Positions 17,047 to 24,583 of a stretch of DNA of 64,000 nucleotides are shown piece by piece. Both the position numbers and the translations under genes were made by a program. The notes below the pieces were generated by a model that saw nothing but the letters and a program-made list of their open reading frames with translations, did no database searches and was not told the origin of the DNA. Origin of the DNA: Limibacterium fermenti (GTDB lineage Bacteria > Bacteroidota > Bacteroidia > Bacteroidales > Dysgonomonadaceae); NCBI RefSeq assembly GCF_041902845.1, contig NZ_CP159486.1, forward strand, positions 2,294,001-2,358,000, in the 5' to 3' direction. The stretch's first letter is position 1. Each line of letters opens with the position of its first letter.

Positions 17047-17354
17047 AACGCAATCCCTTCCTTCATGATGTTTTCGTAAAACGGCGTTCTATTCGCCTCC
17101 CATTGTTTTTTCAATATAACAACAGGATTGATAAGCACGCCGGTTTGATATTCGATAGCAAACAATGGATTGATAATATCTTGCCGCTCCTTTTCTGTCA
17201 GCCGATCTTTGTTAACAATAAGCAATAAGTCCACATCGCTGTCGGGACGCGCATCACCTCTTGCCTGGCTTCCATATAGTATCACGTCAATTTCTCCTTG
17301 CATACCGTTTAACGTCCGGCGAATACTATTTATAACTAAATCCCTATCCATCAT
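17040..17354 (-). CDS. MNT-type nucleotidyltransferase (HEPN partner)
   Basis: A 104-residue minimal nucleotidyltransferase. The signature GSQARGDARPDSDVDLL contains the GS motif and the paired aspartates that bind metal and nucleotide, so it looks catalytically intact. In characterised HEPN/MNT pairs this type of enzyme adds AMP to the HEPN toxin. First gene of the two-gene unit; a -7 promoter box lies at 17379-17386. Confidence 0.9.
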   Translation of the reverse strand: MMDRDLVINSIRRTLNGMQGEIDVILYGSQARGDARPDSDVDLLLIVNKDRLTEKERQDIINPLFAIEYQTGVLINPVVILKKQWEANRTPFYENIMKEGIALC

Positions 17355-17378
17355 CGAAATAATTCATTTACTATTCCG

Positions 17379-17386
17379 CAAATATA
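17379..17386 (-). promoter_or_regulatory. -7 promoter box of the MNT/HEPN operon
   Basis: TATATTTG on the minus strand matches TAnnTTTG, 24 bp upstream of the MNT ATG. Confidence 0.5.
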
Positions 17387-17527
17387 CAAAACAATTACCA
17401 TCCCGCCAGTTTTTATCGGAACAATTTTATAAGCCGGCCACAAGCTTTTTACTGTTTGCCTGTAAGCGGCTAAACAAGTAGAGACGTTGACCATGCAACG
17501 CCTCTACATAGATAAAATAAGTTCGGA

Positions 17528-18235
17528 TTATTTCTTCGGTTTCTCCGCCTTCGAGATCCTCTCTATACGGACGCGCTTGAGCAACTGCGAAAAGGTATAA
17601 TCCTTCAGCTTCGCCTCATCTTTGCCCCGGTAAATCGCCTTGCCTGTCTTCACAATGGAACGCATATCAAGATATAAATCATTAAATTTATCGATATTCT
17701 GTTCGGAATTAAAGGTGCGGCCGCTATGAAGAGCGTTTTGCTCCTTGTTGAGCGTATCGATCTCTCCGAGAACAGTTTCAACCGATGTGACCTGTTCGGG
17801 CTTCAGCCCTTTGGTTTCGAGTACGGTTTGATTGCGGGCAATGGTTGCCAGCAATATACGGCCGTCGGTAAGGATACCTTCGGTGTTTCCGTTATTGATC
17901 GCCTCGCGTACATCGCTGATACTGCTGTCGCCGGAAAGAATATCCAATTCACCGGAGGCCAGATTGAAATATCCTTCAAACTCATTGAGAGGCCTATGCA
18001 ATCCTTTCGAAAGAGTTTCGAGTTTATCGGTGACGAGTTTCTTTTGGACGGTGTAAACCGATGAATGGACAATTGATTTGCAAGTCGTTACCTTCGCACG
18101 CTTTCCGTCTACAAATTCGGCCGTATATAACGGCGAATAAGCCGTGAAATCGGCCAGGTCGCGGGTCAGGTTATCCAAAAGAAAGTCGGCGATAACCGGC
18201 AATTCTTCGATCTTACAGCTAAAATATTTCCTCAT
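17528..18235 (-). CDS. Hypothetical helical protein
   Basis: A 235-residue soluble protein with a clear start at 18235 (MRKYFSCKIEELPVIADFLL). No signal peptide or membrane helix. It appears mostly helical, rich in Leu, Lys and Asp. The first 50 residues (ELPVIADFLLDNLTRDLADF) and the run FNDLYLDMRSIVKTGKAIYRG are the most distinctive parts. It resembles uncharacterised proteins I associate with Parabacteroides-type genomes, but I cannot name a family or function. A 21-bp repeat array begins about 55 bp upstream of its start. Confidence 0.7.
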   Translation of the reverse strand: MRKYFSCKIEELPVIADFLLDNLTRDLADFTAYSPLYTAEFVDGKRAKVTTCKSIVHSSVYTVQKKLVTDKLETLSKGLHRPLNEFEGYFNLASGELDILSGDSSISDVREAINNGNTEGILTDGRILLATIARNQTVLETKGLKPEQVTSVETVLGEIDTLNKEQNALHSGRTFNSEQNIDKFNDLYLDMRSIVKTGKAIYRGKDEAKLKDYTFSQLLKRVRIERISKAEKPKK

Positions 18236-18287
18236 AATACTGTATATTATAGTGTATTCTACATTTCAGTCATTAACCTTTCGATGA

Positions 18288-18680
18288 AACATATACATTT
18301 CATCGATATTCTCTTTCGTTTTATCCATTCCGGACGTTATTCCGTCAACCTTGGACGTTGTTCCGTTTACCCCGGATTTAATTCCGTTTACCAATGAGTT
18401 ATTTCCGTGTATCCGGAAGCATTTTCCATCCATAATGTATCTTATTTCGACTTCCTTATATCCTATTTTCTATAAAGAGTCCTTCATTTTAACATTACAC
18501 CATCCTGTTTTTACAAAACTGAGAAACTTTTTAATATTCGAGGACTTTGTTTTCAAAAAGATGATTCATGTTTTCACATACCATGCAACTATTTTCACAA
18601 ATGTCTTCTATATTTTCTTTTTCCTCATGCTTATTTTAACATTCAGGGGATTGATTTTTCATTTTCGGTTCCATGAATAA
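18288..18680. repeat. 21-bp degenerate repeat array A
   Basis: About 18 units of 21 bp in phase from 18288. The first third carries a core like ATTCCGTTTAC (18330, 18351, 18372, 18393); the rest shifts to a core like ATTTTCACA (18561, 18582, 18603, 18624). No two units are identical. One plus-strand frame stays open from 18351 to 18680 only because 21 is a multiple of 3; it has no ATG or ribosome site at its head. Its product would have an aliphatic residue every seventh position. Confidence 0.8.
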
Positions 18681-19280
18681 ACCGTTTCGTAGTACCGTCC
18701 GTCGGTCGGCGGCATCCTTTCCGGCGGTTAGAGAGCGATTTGTCCGTCTCCGAACTCCGCGGCAGGATTTTTGTGTTTTGCAGTCTTCAATGAAAGGGCT
18801 GTAAGGCCGATTATCCGTGCTTCGCAAGTCTTCAGGCGCCCAAAAGGGTTGTCATCGGGACTAACGAAGCCTGTTTCGGGTTGATGTAAACAAGGGATTT
18901 TTATGTCATGGGCAGTCTCTCCTTTCTTTTAAGGTATTTATCATCGAACGGAAGGATACGCGATGGCCGCAGGCATAAAGCCGGGGTGTGGATGAAAGCA
19001 TATAGCCCGGCAGGGCGGTGTGTTCCGTAGCGTCCGGGTACTGCGCAATGTTCCGGGAAGGGAGCGATGCTGTAGAGGGACAACTGCATTCCGATATGTG
19101 TATCCAAATGAGTCGCCATAAATCGTATTCAATCTACGGCGGTAAAATTACGAACATTTATTCAAAAAGAAAAGCTTTTTCCCGAAAATAAATTCGACCG
19201 CATACCGAAAAGAGCCGGACGAAGGAACTTCCTCCGGCTTTCCGCACTTTTTATCGGGAGGAAAAGATTAGAAACAACAT
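18681..19280. other. Gene-poor stretch with short overlapping open frames
   Basis: About 600 bp between array A and the MFS promoter. Its GC is higher than that of the flanking spacers. Two overlapping minus-strand frames (18901-19119 and 18941-19132) cover the same segment, with words such as RPAGLYAFIHTPALC or CRAICFHPHPGF, but neither has a ribosome site or recognisable domain. I see no tRNA, hairpin terminator or repeat here. It could be a decayed gene or an untranslated conserved sequence. Confidence 0.35.
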
Positions 19281-19314
19281 TTTGTTCATTAATAAACGGT
19301 ATTTTGTATCTTTG
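19281..19314 (+). promoter_or_regulatory. Promoter of the MFS transporter gene
   Basis: -33 TTTG at 19281-19284 and -7 TATCTTTG at 19307-19314, 22 bp apart, near the Bacteroidetes consensus. The gene starts 64 bp downstream. Confidence 0.55.
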
Positions 19315-19377
19315 CGCTTTCGTATAACAATCAAATGAAACACCTTTACACAAGGCGTCCTTAATTAAAACAATAAA

Positions 19378-20778
19378 ATGGGAGAAAAACTGATCAAAAC
19401 GCTCCGTGACTCGAAAAGGGCACGGTGGACGGCGTTGGGCATCGTAGCCTTTACGATGTTGTGCGGGTACTATCTGAACGATGACCTGTCGTCGTTGAAG
19501 CCAATGCTGGAGAGTGACTTAAACTGGAGCAGCTCGAACTACGGTTTTTACCGTTCGTCTTACGGATGGTTGAATGTATTCGCCTTTATGCTTATCCTCG
19601 GGGGGATTATCCTCGATAAACTGGGCGTCCGCAAAACGGGCATCCTGGCGACCATTACAATGCTTGTCGGAACGGTCATCCGCTACCGGGCATTGACTTC
19701 GGCCGACCTGATGGACCAAAGCTGGAACATTTTCGGGGCCGACCTCAACGCTCAAGTGTTTATGGCTTCGGTCGGATTCTCGATCTTTTGCGTGGGACTG
19801 GAAGTGGCGGGAATTACCGTGTCGAAGATTATCGTAAAATGGTTTAAAGGCAAGGAACTCGCGCTGGCGATGGGATTGGAAATGGCCACCGCCCGCCTGG
19901 GTACCGGCCTTGCCATGCTGGCCGCACCCATCATTGCGTATAGCAATAATGTGACCTCGCCCGTATTCTGGGGCATGCTGCTGATGGTTGCCGGTACGGC
20001 GGCATTCTTTTATTACACCTTCCTCGACAAGAAGCTCGATACCTCGTTGAAGGCCACGGGCGAACAAGTGGAGGTGACCAGCGAAGAGGATAAATTCAAA
20101 CTTTCGGATATCGGGCTCATCATCAAGAACAAAGGCTTTTGGCTTATCGCCATCTTGTGCGTACTGTTTTATTCGGCCGTGTTCCCCTTCTTGAATTATG
20201 CAGCCGACCTCATGGTCAACAAGTTCGGCGTGTCGCCCAAGTTTGCCGGCGCCATCCCCAGCCTGCTGCCTTTCGGCACCATCATCCTGACCCCGTTCTT
20301 CGGCAACCTGTACGACCGTAAAGGCAAGGGGGCCAGCATTATGATTATCGGCTCGCTGCTGTTGATCTTCGTGCATGTACTCTTTTCGATACCCGCCCTC
20401 AACAACCAGGTTATCGCGGCGATATTGGTGATTCTGTTAGGCATTGCATTCTCGCTGGTTCCGTCGGCCATGTGGCCTTCCGTTCCGAAAATCATCCCCG
20501 AAAAGCAACTCGGTACGGCATATGCGCTCATCTTTTGGGTACAAAACATCGGATTGATGTTCATTCCGCTGATTATCGGCCATATTCTCGATAAATATAG
20601 TGTGGTGGGAAAAACCGTGATTGACGGAAAAACCGTTACGCAATACGATTACACGTTACCCATGATTGCTTTCGCCGTCTTGGGGGTTCTGGCGCTCGTT
20701 TTCGCCTTTTGGCTGAAAGCTGAGGATAAACGGAAGGGCTACGGGTTGGAATCGCCGAACATTGTGAAAGGCGATTGA
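19378..20778 (+). CDS. Major facilitator superfamily transporter
   Basis: A 466-residue inner-membrane transporter with about 12 hydrophobic helices. The loop after helix 2 carries the MFS signature GIILDKLGVRKTG, and the second half repeats it as GNLYDRKGKGA. N-terminal MGEKLIKTLRDSKRARWTAL precedes the first helix. Substrate not evident; similar Bacteroidetes proteins are annotated only as MFS transporters. Monocistronic, followed by GATTGA-type and CTCTTTGTC-type repeat spacers. Confidence 0.88.
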   Translation: MGEKLIKTLRDSKRARWTALGIVAFTMLCGYYLNDDLSSLKPMLESDLNWSSSNYGFYRSSYGWLNVFAFMLILGGIILDKLGVRKTGILATITMLVGTVIRYRALTSADLMDQSWNIFGADLNAQVFMASVGFSIFCVGLEVAGITVSKIIVKWFKGKELALAMGLEMATARLGTGLAMLAAPIIAYSNNVTSPVFWGMLLMVAGTAAFFYYTFLDKKLDTSLKATGEQVEVTSEEDKFKLSDIGLIIKNKGFWLIAILCVLFYSAVFPFLNYAADLMVNKFGVSPKFAGAIPSLLPFGTIILTPFFGNLYDRKGKGASIMIIGSLLLIFVHVLFSIPALNNQVIAAILVILLGIAFSLVPSAMWPSVPKIIPEKQLGTAYALIFWVQNIGLMFIPLIIGHILDKYSVVGKTVIDGKTVTQYDYTLPMIAFAVLGVLALVFAFWLKAEDKRKGYGLESPNIVKGD

Positions 20779-20930
20779 AAAAAAGATTGATGGAAGATTG
20801 AGGTAGATTGATGGAGATTGAAGGAAGCGCTTGGAAAAAGCCCAATATCTTTTCTCTCCGCCTCTTTGTCTCCCTGCCTCCTAATCTCTTTGTCGCCCCG
20901 TCTCATTGTCTCCTTGTCGCCCCGTCTTTT
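20772..20930. repeat. Spacer with GATTGA-type and CTCTTTGTC-type repeats
   Basis: 20772-20823 repeats a ~10-bp word (AGATTGATGG, AGATTGAGGT, AGATTGAAGG). 20865-20930 repeats a pyrimidine word (CTCTTTGTCGCCCCGTCTC and variants, CTCCTTGTCG). It lies between the convergent MFS and TonB-like genes. No clear hairpin terminator. Confidence 0.75.
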
Positions 20931-21920
20931 CTATAAGTCGATATTCAACAGCACTTTTCGATTGGTACGGCTCCAGCGGGGTGAACCCAACAGAAGGCGT
21001 TTTACTTCGGTATCGAGAGCGGGGCACGTTGTTTTCTTGATGCGGATATTGGATACCCGGCCGTTATCATTTACATGAAACTCGATTTGTATGGATATCG
21101 GCTCATCGGCACAGAGGGTTGTATCGTAATTCTTTTTGAAATAGGCGATAAACTCGGGTTCGCCGAAGTCCTCGTTTTCCGTAAAATTGACAGCGGCGCC
21201 CGTCATCGATTTTTTCTTTTGTGTCCCATATCCGACGACCGTCGTCTCGTTCAACGCCAAGTCATCGGCTTTCATGCGGATATCCCCCACATTTTCCTTC
21301 AAGGGGATTTCGCGGCTTTTCATCCCGACAAAGGAAGCCAACAGGGTATCTTTCGCGCCTTTCGGAACCGCCAAACGGAAACGTCCTCCGGTATCGGTAA
21401 CAGTTCCTTCATTTCCGCCTTTTAGGATGACGGATGCGCCGATGACAGGCTCGCCCGTCTCATCGAGAATCCGTCCCGCAGCTACCATTTCAGCCGGTTC
21501 GGCGGTGATTACAGGCAATACCGTTTTTTGCTCCTCTTCTTGCGGTTCAGGCTCCACCTTATCGGCAAGCAGTACGGTATCTTTGGGGATTGAAGGGATA
21601 GCAATGTCTTTTTCAACGGGAAGTTGTCTTTGGGAGATGGTCGGATTCACCTCTTTTTTTACTTCCGGCTGCCTCAGCAAGAGCGGTATTCCGACAAGCA
21701 GCAACAGCGCTGCCGCCACACCTATCCAGATGCGCCTATCCCACCCTTTGCGCTGGGGAGCAAGACGTTTCTCCAACTTTTCGATATGGGAGACATGTTC
21801 TCCCGGCATTGCATCGAATCCGTCGATGGCATCTTGCAGGAAGGGATCGTTCATCGCCTCCCGTTCAAGACGATTCGCCTCTCTCCCATGCCGGTTTTCT
21901 ATGTAATCTTTTAACTTCAT
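20931..21920 (-). CDS. Membrane protein: carboxypeptidase-like regulatory domain plus TonB C-terminal domain
   Basis: A 329-residue single-pass membrane protein. The cytoplasmic N-terminus (about 1-60) resembles the start of anti-sigma-type proteins (NDPFLQDAIDGFDAMPGE). A transmembrane helix follows at about 64-82. A proline/glutamate linker leads to a CarboxypepD_reg-like domain (about 147-222, GRILDETGEPVIGASVILKG), then the string VVGYGTQKKKSMTGA, which is the signature of SusC plug domains, and finally a TonB C-terminal domain (about 250-329, ISIQIEFHVNDNGRVSNIRI). Second gene after an ECF sigma factor and separated from it by GATTGA repeats. It may be an anti-sigma-like partner or an energy transducer. 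Confidence 0.8.
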   Translation of the reverse strand: MKLKDYIENRHGREANRLEREAMNDPFLQDAIDGFDAMPGEHVSHIEKLEKRLAPQRKGWDRRIWIGVAAALLLLVGIPLLLRQPEVKKEVNPTISQRQLPVEKDIAIPSIPKDTVLLADKVEPEPQEEEQKTVLPVITAEPAEMVAAGRILDETGEPVIGASVILKGGNEGTVTDTGGRFRLAVPKGAKDTLLASFVGMKSREIPLKENVGDIRMKADDLALNETTVVGYGTQKKKSMTGAAVNFTENEDFGEPEFIAYFKKNYDTTLCADEPISIQIEFHVNDNGRVSNIRIKKTTCPALDTEVKRLLLGSPRWSRTNRKVLLNIDL

Positions 21921-21985
21921 GTCCTACATCAACCTTCCTTCAATCTACATCAATCTTTCTCAATCTCTCATCAATCTTTTTTCAA
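21921..21985. repeat. GATTGA-type ~10-bp repeats between sigma and TonB-like genes
   Basis: On the minus strand the words GATTGATGAGA, GATTGAGAAA, GATTGATGTA and GATTGAAGGAAG follow one another, running across the sigma factor stop codon. The repeat points the opposite way to the copy at 20772-20823, so the two bracket the TonB-like gene. Confidence 0.75.
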
Positions 21986-22543
21986 TCTCCCCAAGATACA
22001 ATTCTTCAAATTTCGCTTTCCATTCTGGATGTAACTCTTGACTTTTGCCAGCGTATATCCCGTGAGGGAAACGATATCGGCGTATGATTTGTTCTCGTAA
22101 TAAAAGAACTCCACACTTCTGCGCTGCTCGACAGTCAACTCGTCCAAACAATAGGCCAGCGCCGTTTCTTCTTCCGAAGTGTTCGCTTTATCTAGTAGAG
22201 TAAAAACATCCTCGTTTTCCATATCCGCGTGATCGATATTTACGAAAAGCGCCTGTTTGTCTTTCCGTAACCGCTGCAAACAATGATTTTTCGCCACACT
22301 GTAAAGCCACGTATGGAAGTTGCGGACATCATACCGGTGCATTTTCTGCTGTACCTCTTCATACACATCCATAACGGCATCCTGTGCATCGGGCTCTTCG
22401 CCCAGATATTTCAGGCAAAGCCCGTATACCAAGGGAATGTATCTTCGATACAGTTCGCCGAAATAGACCGGTTTCGCTTCCTTCTTATAAAGATCGAGCA
22501 GTTCTTCGTTCGATAGCTGTTGTATGTTGTTTTTATTGTTCAC
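21971..22543 (-). CDS. ECF-type RNA polymerase sigma factor
   Basis: About 190 residues with region 2 (YLGEEPDAQDAVMDVYEEV, NFHTWLYSVAKNHCLQRLRK) and region 4 (LTVEQRRSVEFFYYENKSYADIVSLTGY, helix-turn-helix). The frame is open to a TTG at 22561, but a GTG at 22543 (VNNKNNIQQL) is better placed behind AGAAAG and the promoter. Directs transcription of target genes after release from its regulator, which by position should be the downstream membrane protein. Divergent from the VWA protein gene. Confidence 0.88.
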   Translation of the reverse strand: MNNKNNIQQLSNEELLDLYKKEAKPVYFGELYRRYIPLVYGLCLKYLGEEPDAQDAVMDVYEEVQQKMHRYDVRNFHTWLYSVAKNHCLQRLRKDKQALFVNIDHADMENEDVFTLLDKANTSEEETALAYCLDELTVEQRRSVEFFYYENKSYADIVSLTGYTLAKVKSYIQNGKRNLKNCILGRLKKD

Positions 22544-22573
22544 GATCTTTCTTATAAACAAACGACGTGACTA

Positions 22574-22581
22574 CAAAATTA
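22574..22581 (-). promoter_or_regulatory. -7 promoter box of the sigma factor operon
   Basis: TAATTTTG on the minus strand matches TAnnTTTG, 30 bp upstream of the GTG start at 22543; it favours that start over the TTG at 22561. Confidence 0.45.
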
Positions 22582-22673
22582 CATAAATATTCGTTCGTTT
22601 ATGGAATTTTGCCGGCAATTATCTCTATTAAATAGACTATTCAGGAAATTATTTATTCTAAAAACGAACAAAA

Positions 22674-24521
22674 ATGAAAACAAAAATTCTAAGAATCGGC
22701 TTCGCGCTTTTTTTAACGGTAAGTACATTCATGGTTTCGGCACAGGAAATAGAGGTGCACGGAACGGTATACGATGCATCGGATCGACGGCCGCTCATCG
22801 GAACGACGGTCCTGATTAAAGGGACTCACACCGGAACGATTACCGACATACACGGACAATACCGCATACGTGTGCAGAAAGGAAAGACTCTGATCTTCTC
22901 TTTTGTGGGATTCCTGACCAAAGAAGTGAGAGTGACCGGCACCCGGCTGGATATATATTTGGAAGAAGATAAGAGGTCATTGGAAGAAGTAACGGTTGTG
23001 GCATTTGGAAAACAGAAAAGACAATCATTAGTCGGGAATATGGCTTATATACAGGATAGGAACATCATGACGTTTCAGCCTCCTTACATCATACGCCCTA
23101 ATACCGAAGAATATGAAGCCTACAAGGAAAACCGGTTTCTCTCTGCAAGCAAGCACCCGTTATCGACCTTCTCCCTCGATGTGGATGCAGCTTCGTACGG
23201 CAACATCCGGCGGATGATTAACCAGGGTGAAATGCCCGGGAAAGATGCGGTGAGAATCGAAGAAATGATTAACTACTTCACCTATGATTATCCCCAGCCA
23301 GGGGGCGAGCATCCGGTGAACATTCTCACCGAAGCGACGGTTTGCCCGTGGAACAAGCAGCACCGGTTGGTACGAATCGGCGTAAAGGCCAAAGAGATTC
23401 CCTCGGCAACGTTACCGCCAAGTAATTTGGTGTTTCTCATCGATGTATCGGGCTCGATGTACAGCCAGGATAAGCTGCCGCTGGTGAAATCGTCGATGAA
23501 ACTGCTGGTAAACAACCTGCGCCCGGAAGACCGCGTGGCGATCGTGACGTATGCGGGCGCTGCGGGTGAGGTTTTGCCCGCTACGAGCGGCGCCGACAAG
23601 CAGAAGATTCTCGATGCTTTGGAAAATCTTCAGGCAGGGGGTTCCACAGCCGGAGGTGCAGGCATTCAACTGGCTTATAAGATTGCCGGAAAGAATTTCA
23701 TAAAGGGGGGAAACAACCGCGTGATCTTGTGTACCGACGGTGACTTTAACGTTGGGGTGTCGAGTACTTCGGAACTCGAGTCGTTGATCGAGTCGAAGCG
23801 CAAATCGGGGGTGTTCCTGACGGTTCTCGGTTACGGAATGGGGAACTACAAGGATAATAAATTGCAAACCTTGGCCGAGAAAGGAAACGGCAATCACGCT
23901 TATATCGATAATCTTCAAGAGGCGAACAAAACATTGGTCAACGAGTTCGGAAGCACGATGTATGCGGTGGCAAAGGATGTGAAGTTGCAGGTGGAGTTTA
24001 ATCCCGCCTTCGTAAAGGCTTACCGGTTGGTCGGTTATGAGAGCCGCCTGTTGAACGAGGAGGATTTTAACGATGACGCGAAAGATGCGGGCGAGTTGGG
24101 TGCCGGACATACCGTAACGGCGCTATACGAAATCGTCCCGGCAGGCGTGGAATCGTCCGCAGGCAGTGTGGACCCGTTAAAATACCAGAAGCAAAAGAAT
24201 TCGAGCGCGGCGCTTTCGCTGACCGGCTCGAAGGAACTACTGACCGTAAAACTACGCTATAAGAGCCCCGATGCTAACCGGAGTAAAAAACTGGAAATCG
24301 CCCTCCCGGCAAATCAACTGAACAAAAATCCGTCAAAAGATTTCCACTTCGCGATGGCGGTCGCCATGTTCGGCCAGTTACTCAAGGATTCCGACTTTAA
24401 AGGGGATGCTACCTACGGCAAAGTCATCGACTTAGCCCGCAAGGGATTGGATGAAGACCGGCAGGGCTATCGCCGGGAGTTTATACGCCTGGTGGAAACG
24501 GTAGAGCAATTAGAAAAGTAA
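22674..24521 (+). CDS. von Willebrand factor type A protein with carboxypeptidase-like N-terminus
   Basis: Exported 615-residue protein. Signal peptide 1-23 (TFMVSA-QE), CarboxypepD_reg-like domain about 27-105, then VVAFGKQKRQSLVGN, again similar to the SusC plug signature. A vWF N-terminal domain follows at about 145-210 (LSTFSLDVDAASYGNIRRMI), a VWA domain at about 250-425 with an intact MIDAS site (DVSGS near 256 and a later TDGDFNVG), and a DUF3520-type domain to the end. VWA domains of this YfbK-like group bind metal and protein partners at the cell envelope. Divergent from the sigma factor operon, with which it may be coregulated. Confidence 0.9.
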   Translation: MKTKILRIGFALFLTVSTFMVSAQEIEVHGTVYDASDRRPLIGTTVLIKGTHTGTITDIHGQYRIRVQKGKTLIFSFVGFLTKEVRVTGTRLDIYLEEDKRSLEEVTVVAFGKQKRQSLVGNMAYIQDRNIMTFQPPYIIRPNTEEYEAYKENRFLSASKHPLSTFSLDVDAASYGNIRRMINQGEMPGKDAVRIEEMINYFTYDYPQPGGEHPVNILTEATVCPWNKQHRLVRIGVKAKEIPSATLPPSNLVFLIDVSGSMYSQDKLPLVKSSMKLLVNNLRPEDRVAIVTYAGAAGEVLPATSGADKQKILDALENLQAGGSTAGGAGIQLAYKIAGKNFIKGGNNRVILCTDGDFNVGVSSTSELESLIESKRKSGVFLTVLGYGMGNYKDNKLQTLAEKGNGNHAYIDNLQEANKTLVNEFGSTMYAVAKDVKLQVEFNPAFVKAYRLVGYESRLLNEEDFNDDAKDAGELGAGHTVTALYEIVPAGVESSAGSVDPLKYQKQKNSSAALSLTGSKELLTVKLRYKSPDANRSKKLEIALPANQLNKNPSKDFHFAMAVAMFGQLLKDSDFKGDATYGKVIDLARKGLDEDRQGYRREFIRLVETVEQLEK

Positions 24522-24529
24522 GAACAAAA

Positions 24530-24564
24530 AATAGAGGGGCGCCTTGTAGGACGTCCCTCTATTA
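24530..24564. terminator. Bidirectional intrinsic terminator
   Basis: AATAGAGGGGCGCC pairs with GGACGTCCCTCTATT around a TTGTA loop, with one or two mismatches in the upper stem, between the convergent VWA and DUF349 genes. A-rich and T-rich flanks suit termination in both directions. Confidence 0.8.
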
Positions 24565-24583
24565 TTTATACATCGGGTTGGTT

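Noticed and set aside
18351..18680. 109-codon frame over array A as a coding gene
   Set aside because: No ATG or ribosome site; open only because of the 21-bp period.
18288..18680. CRISPR array
   Set aside because: Units are contiguous, without spacers and not identical; no cas genes in the window.
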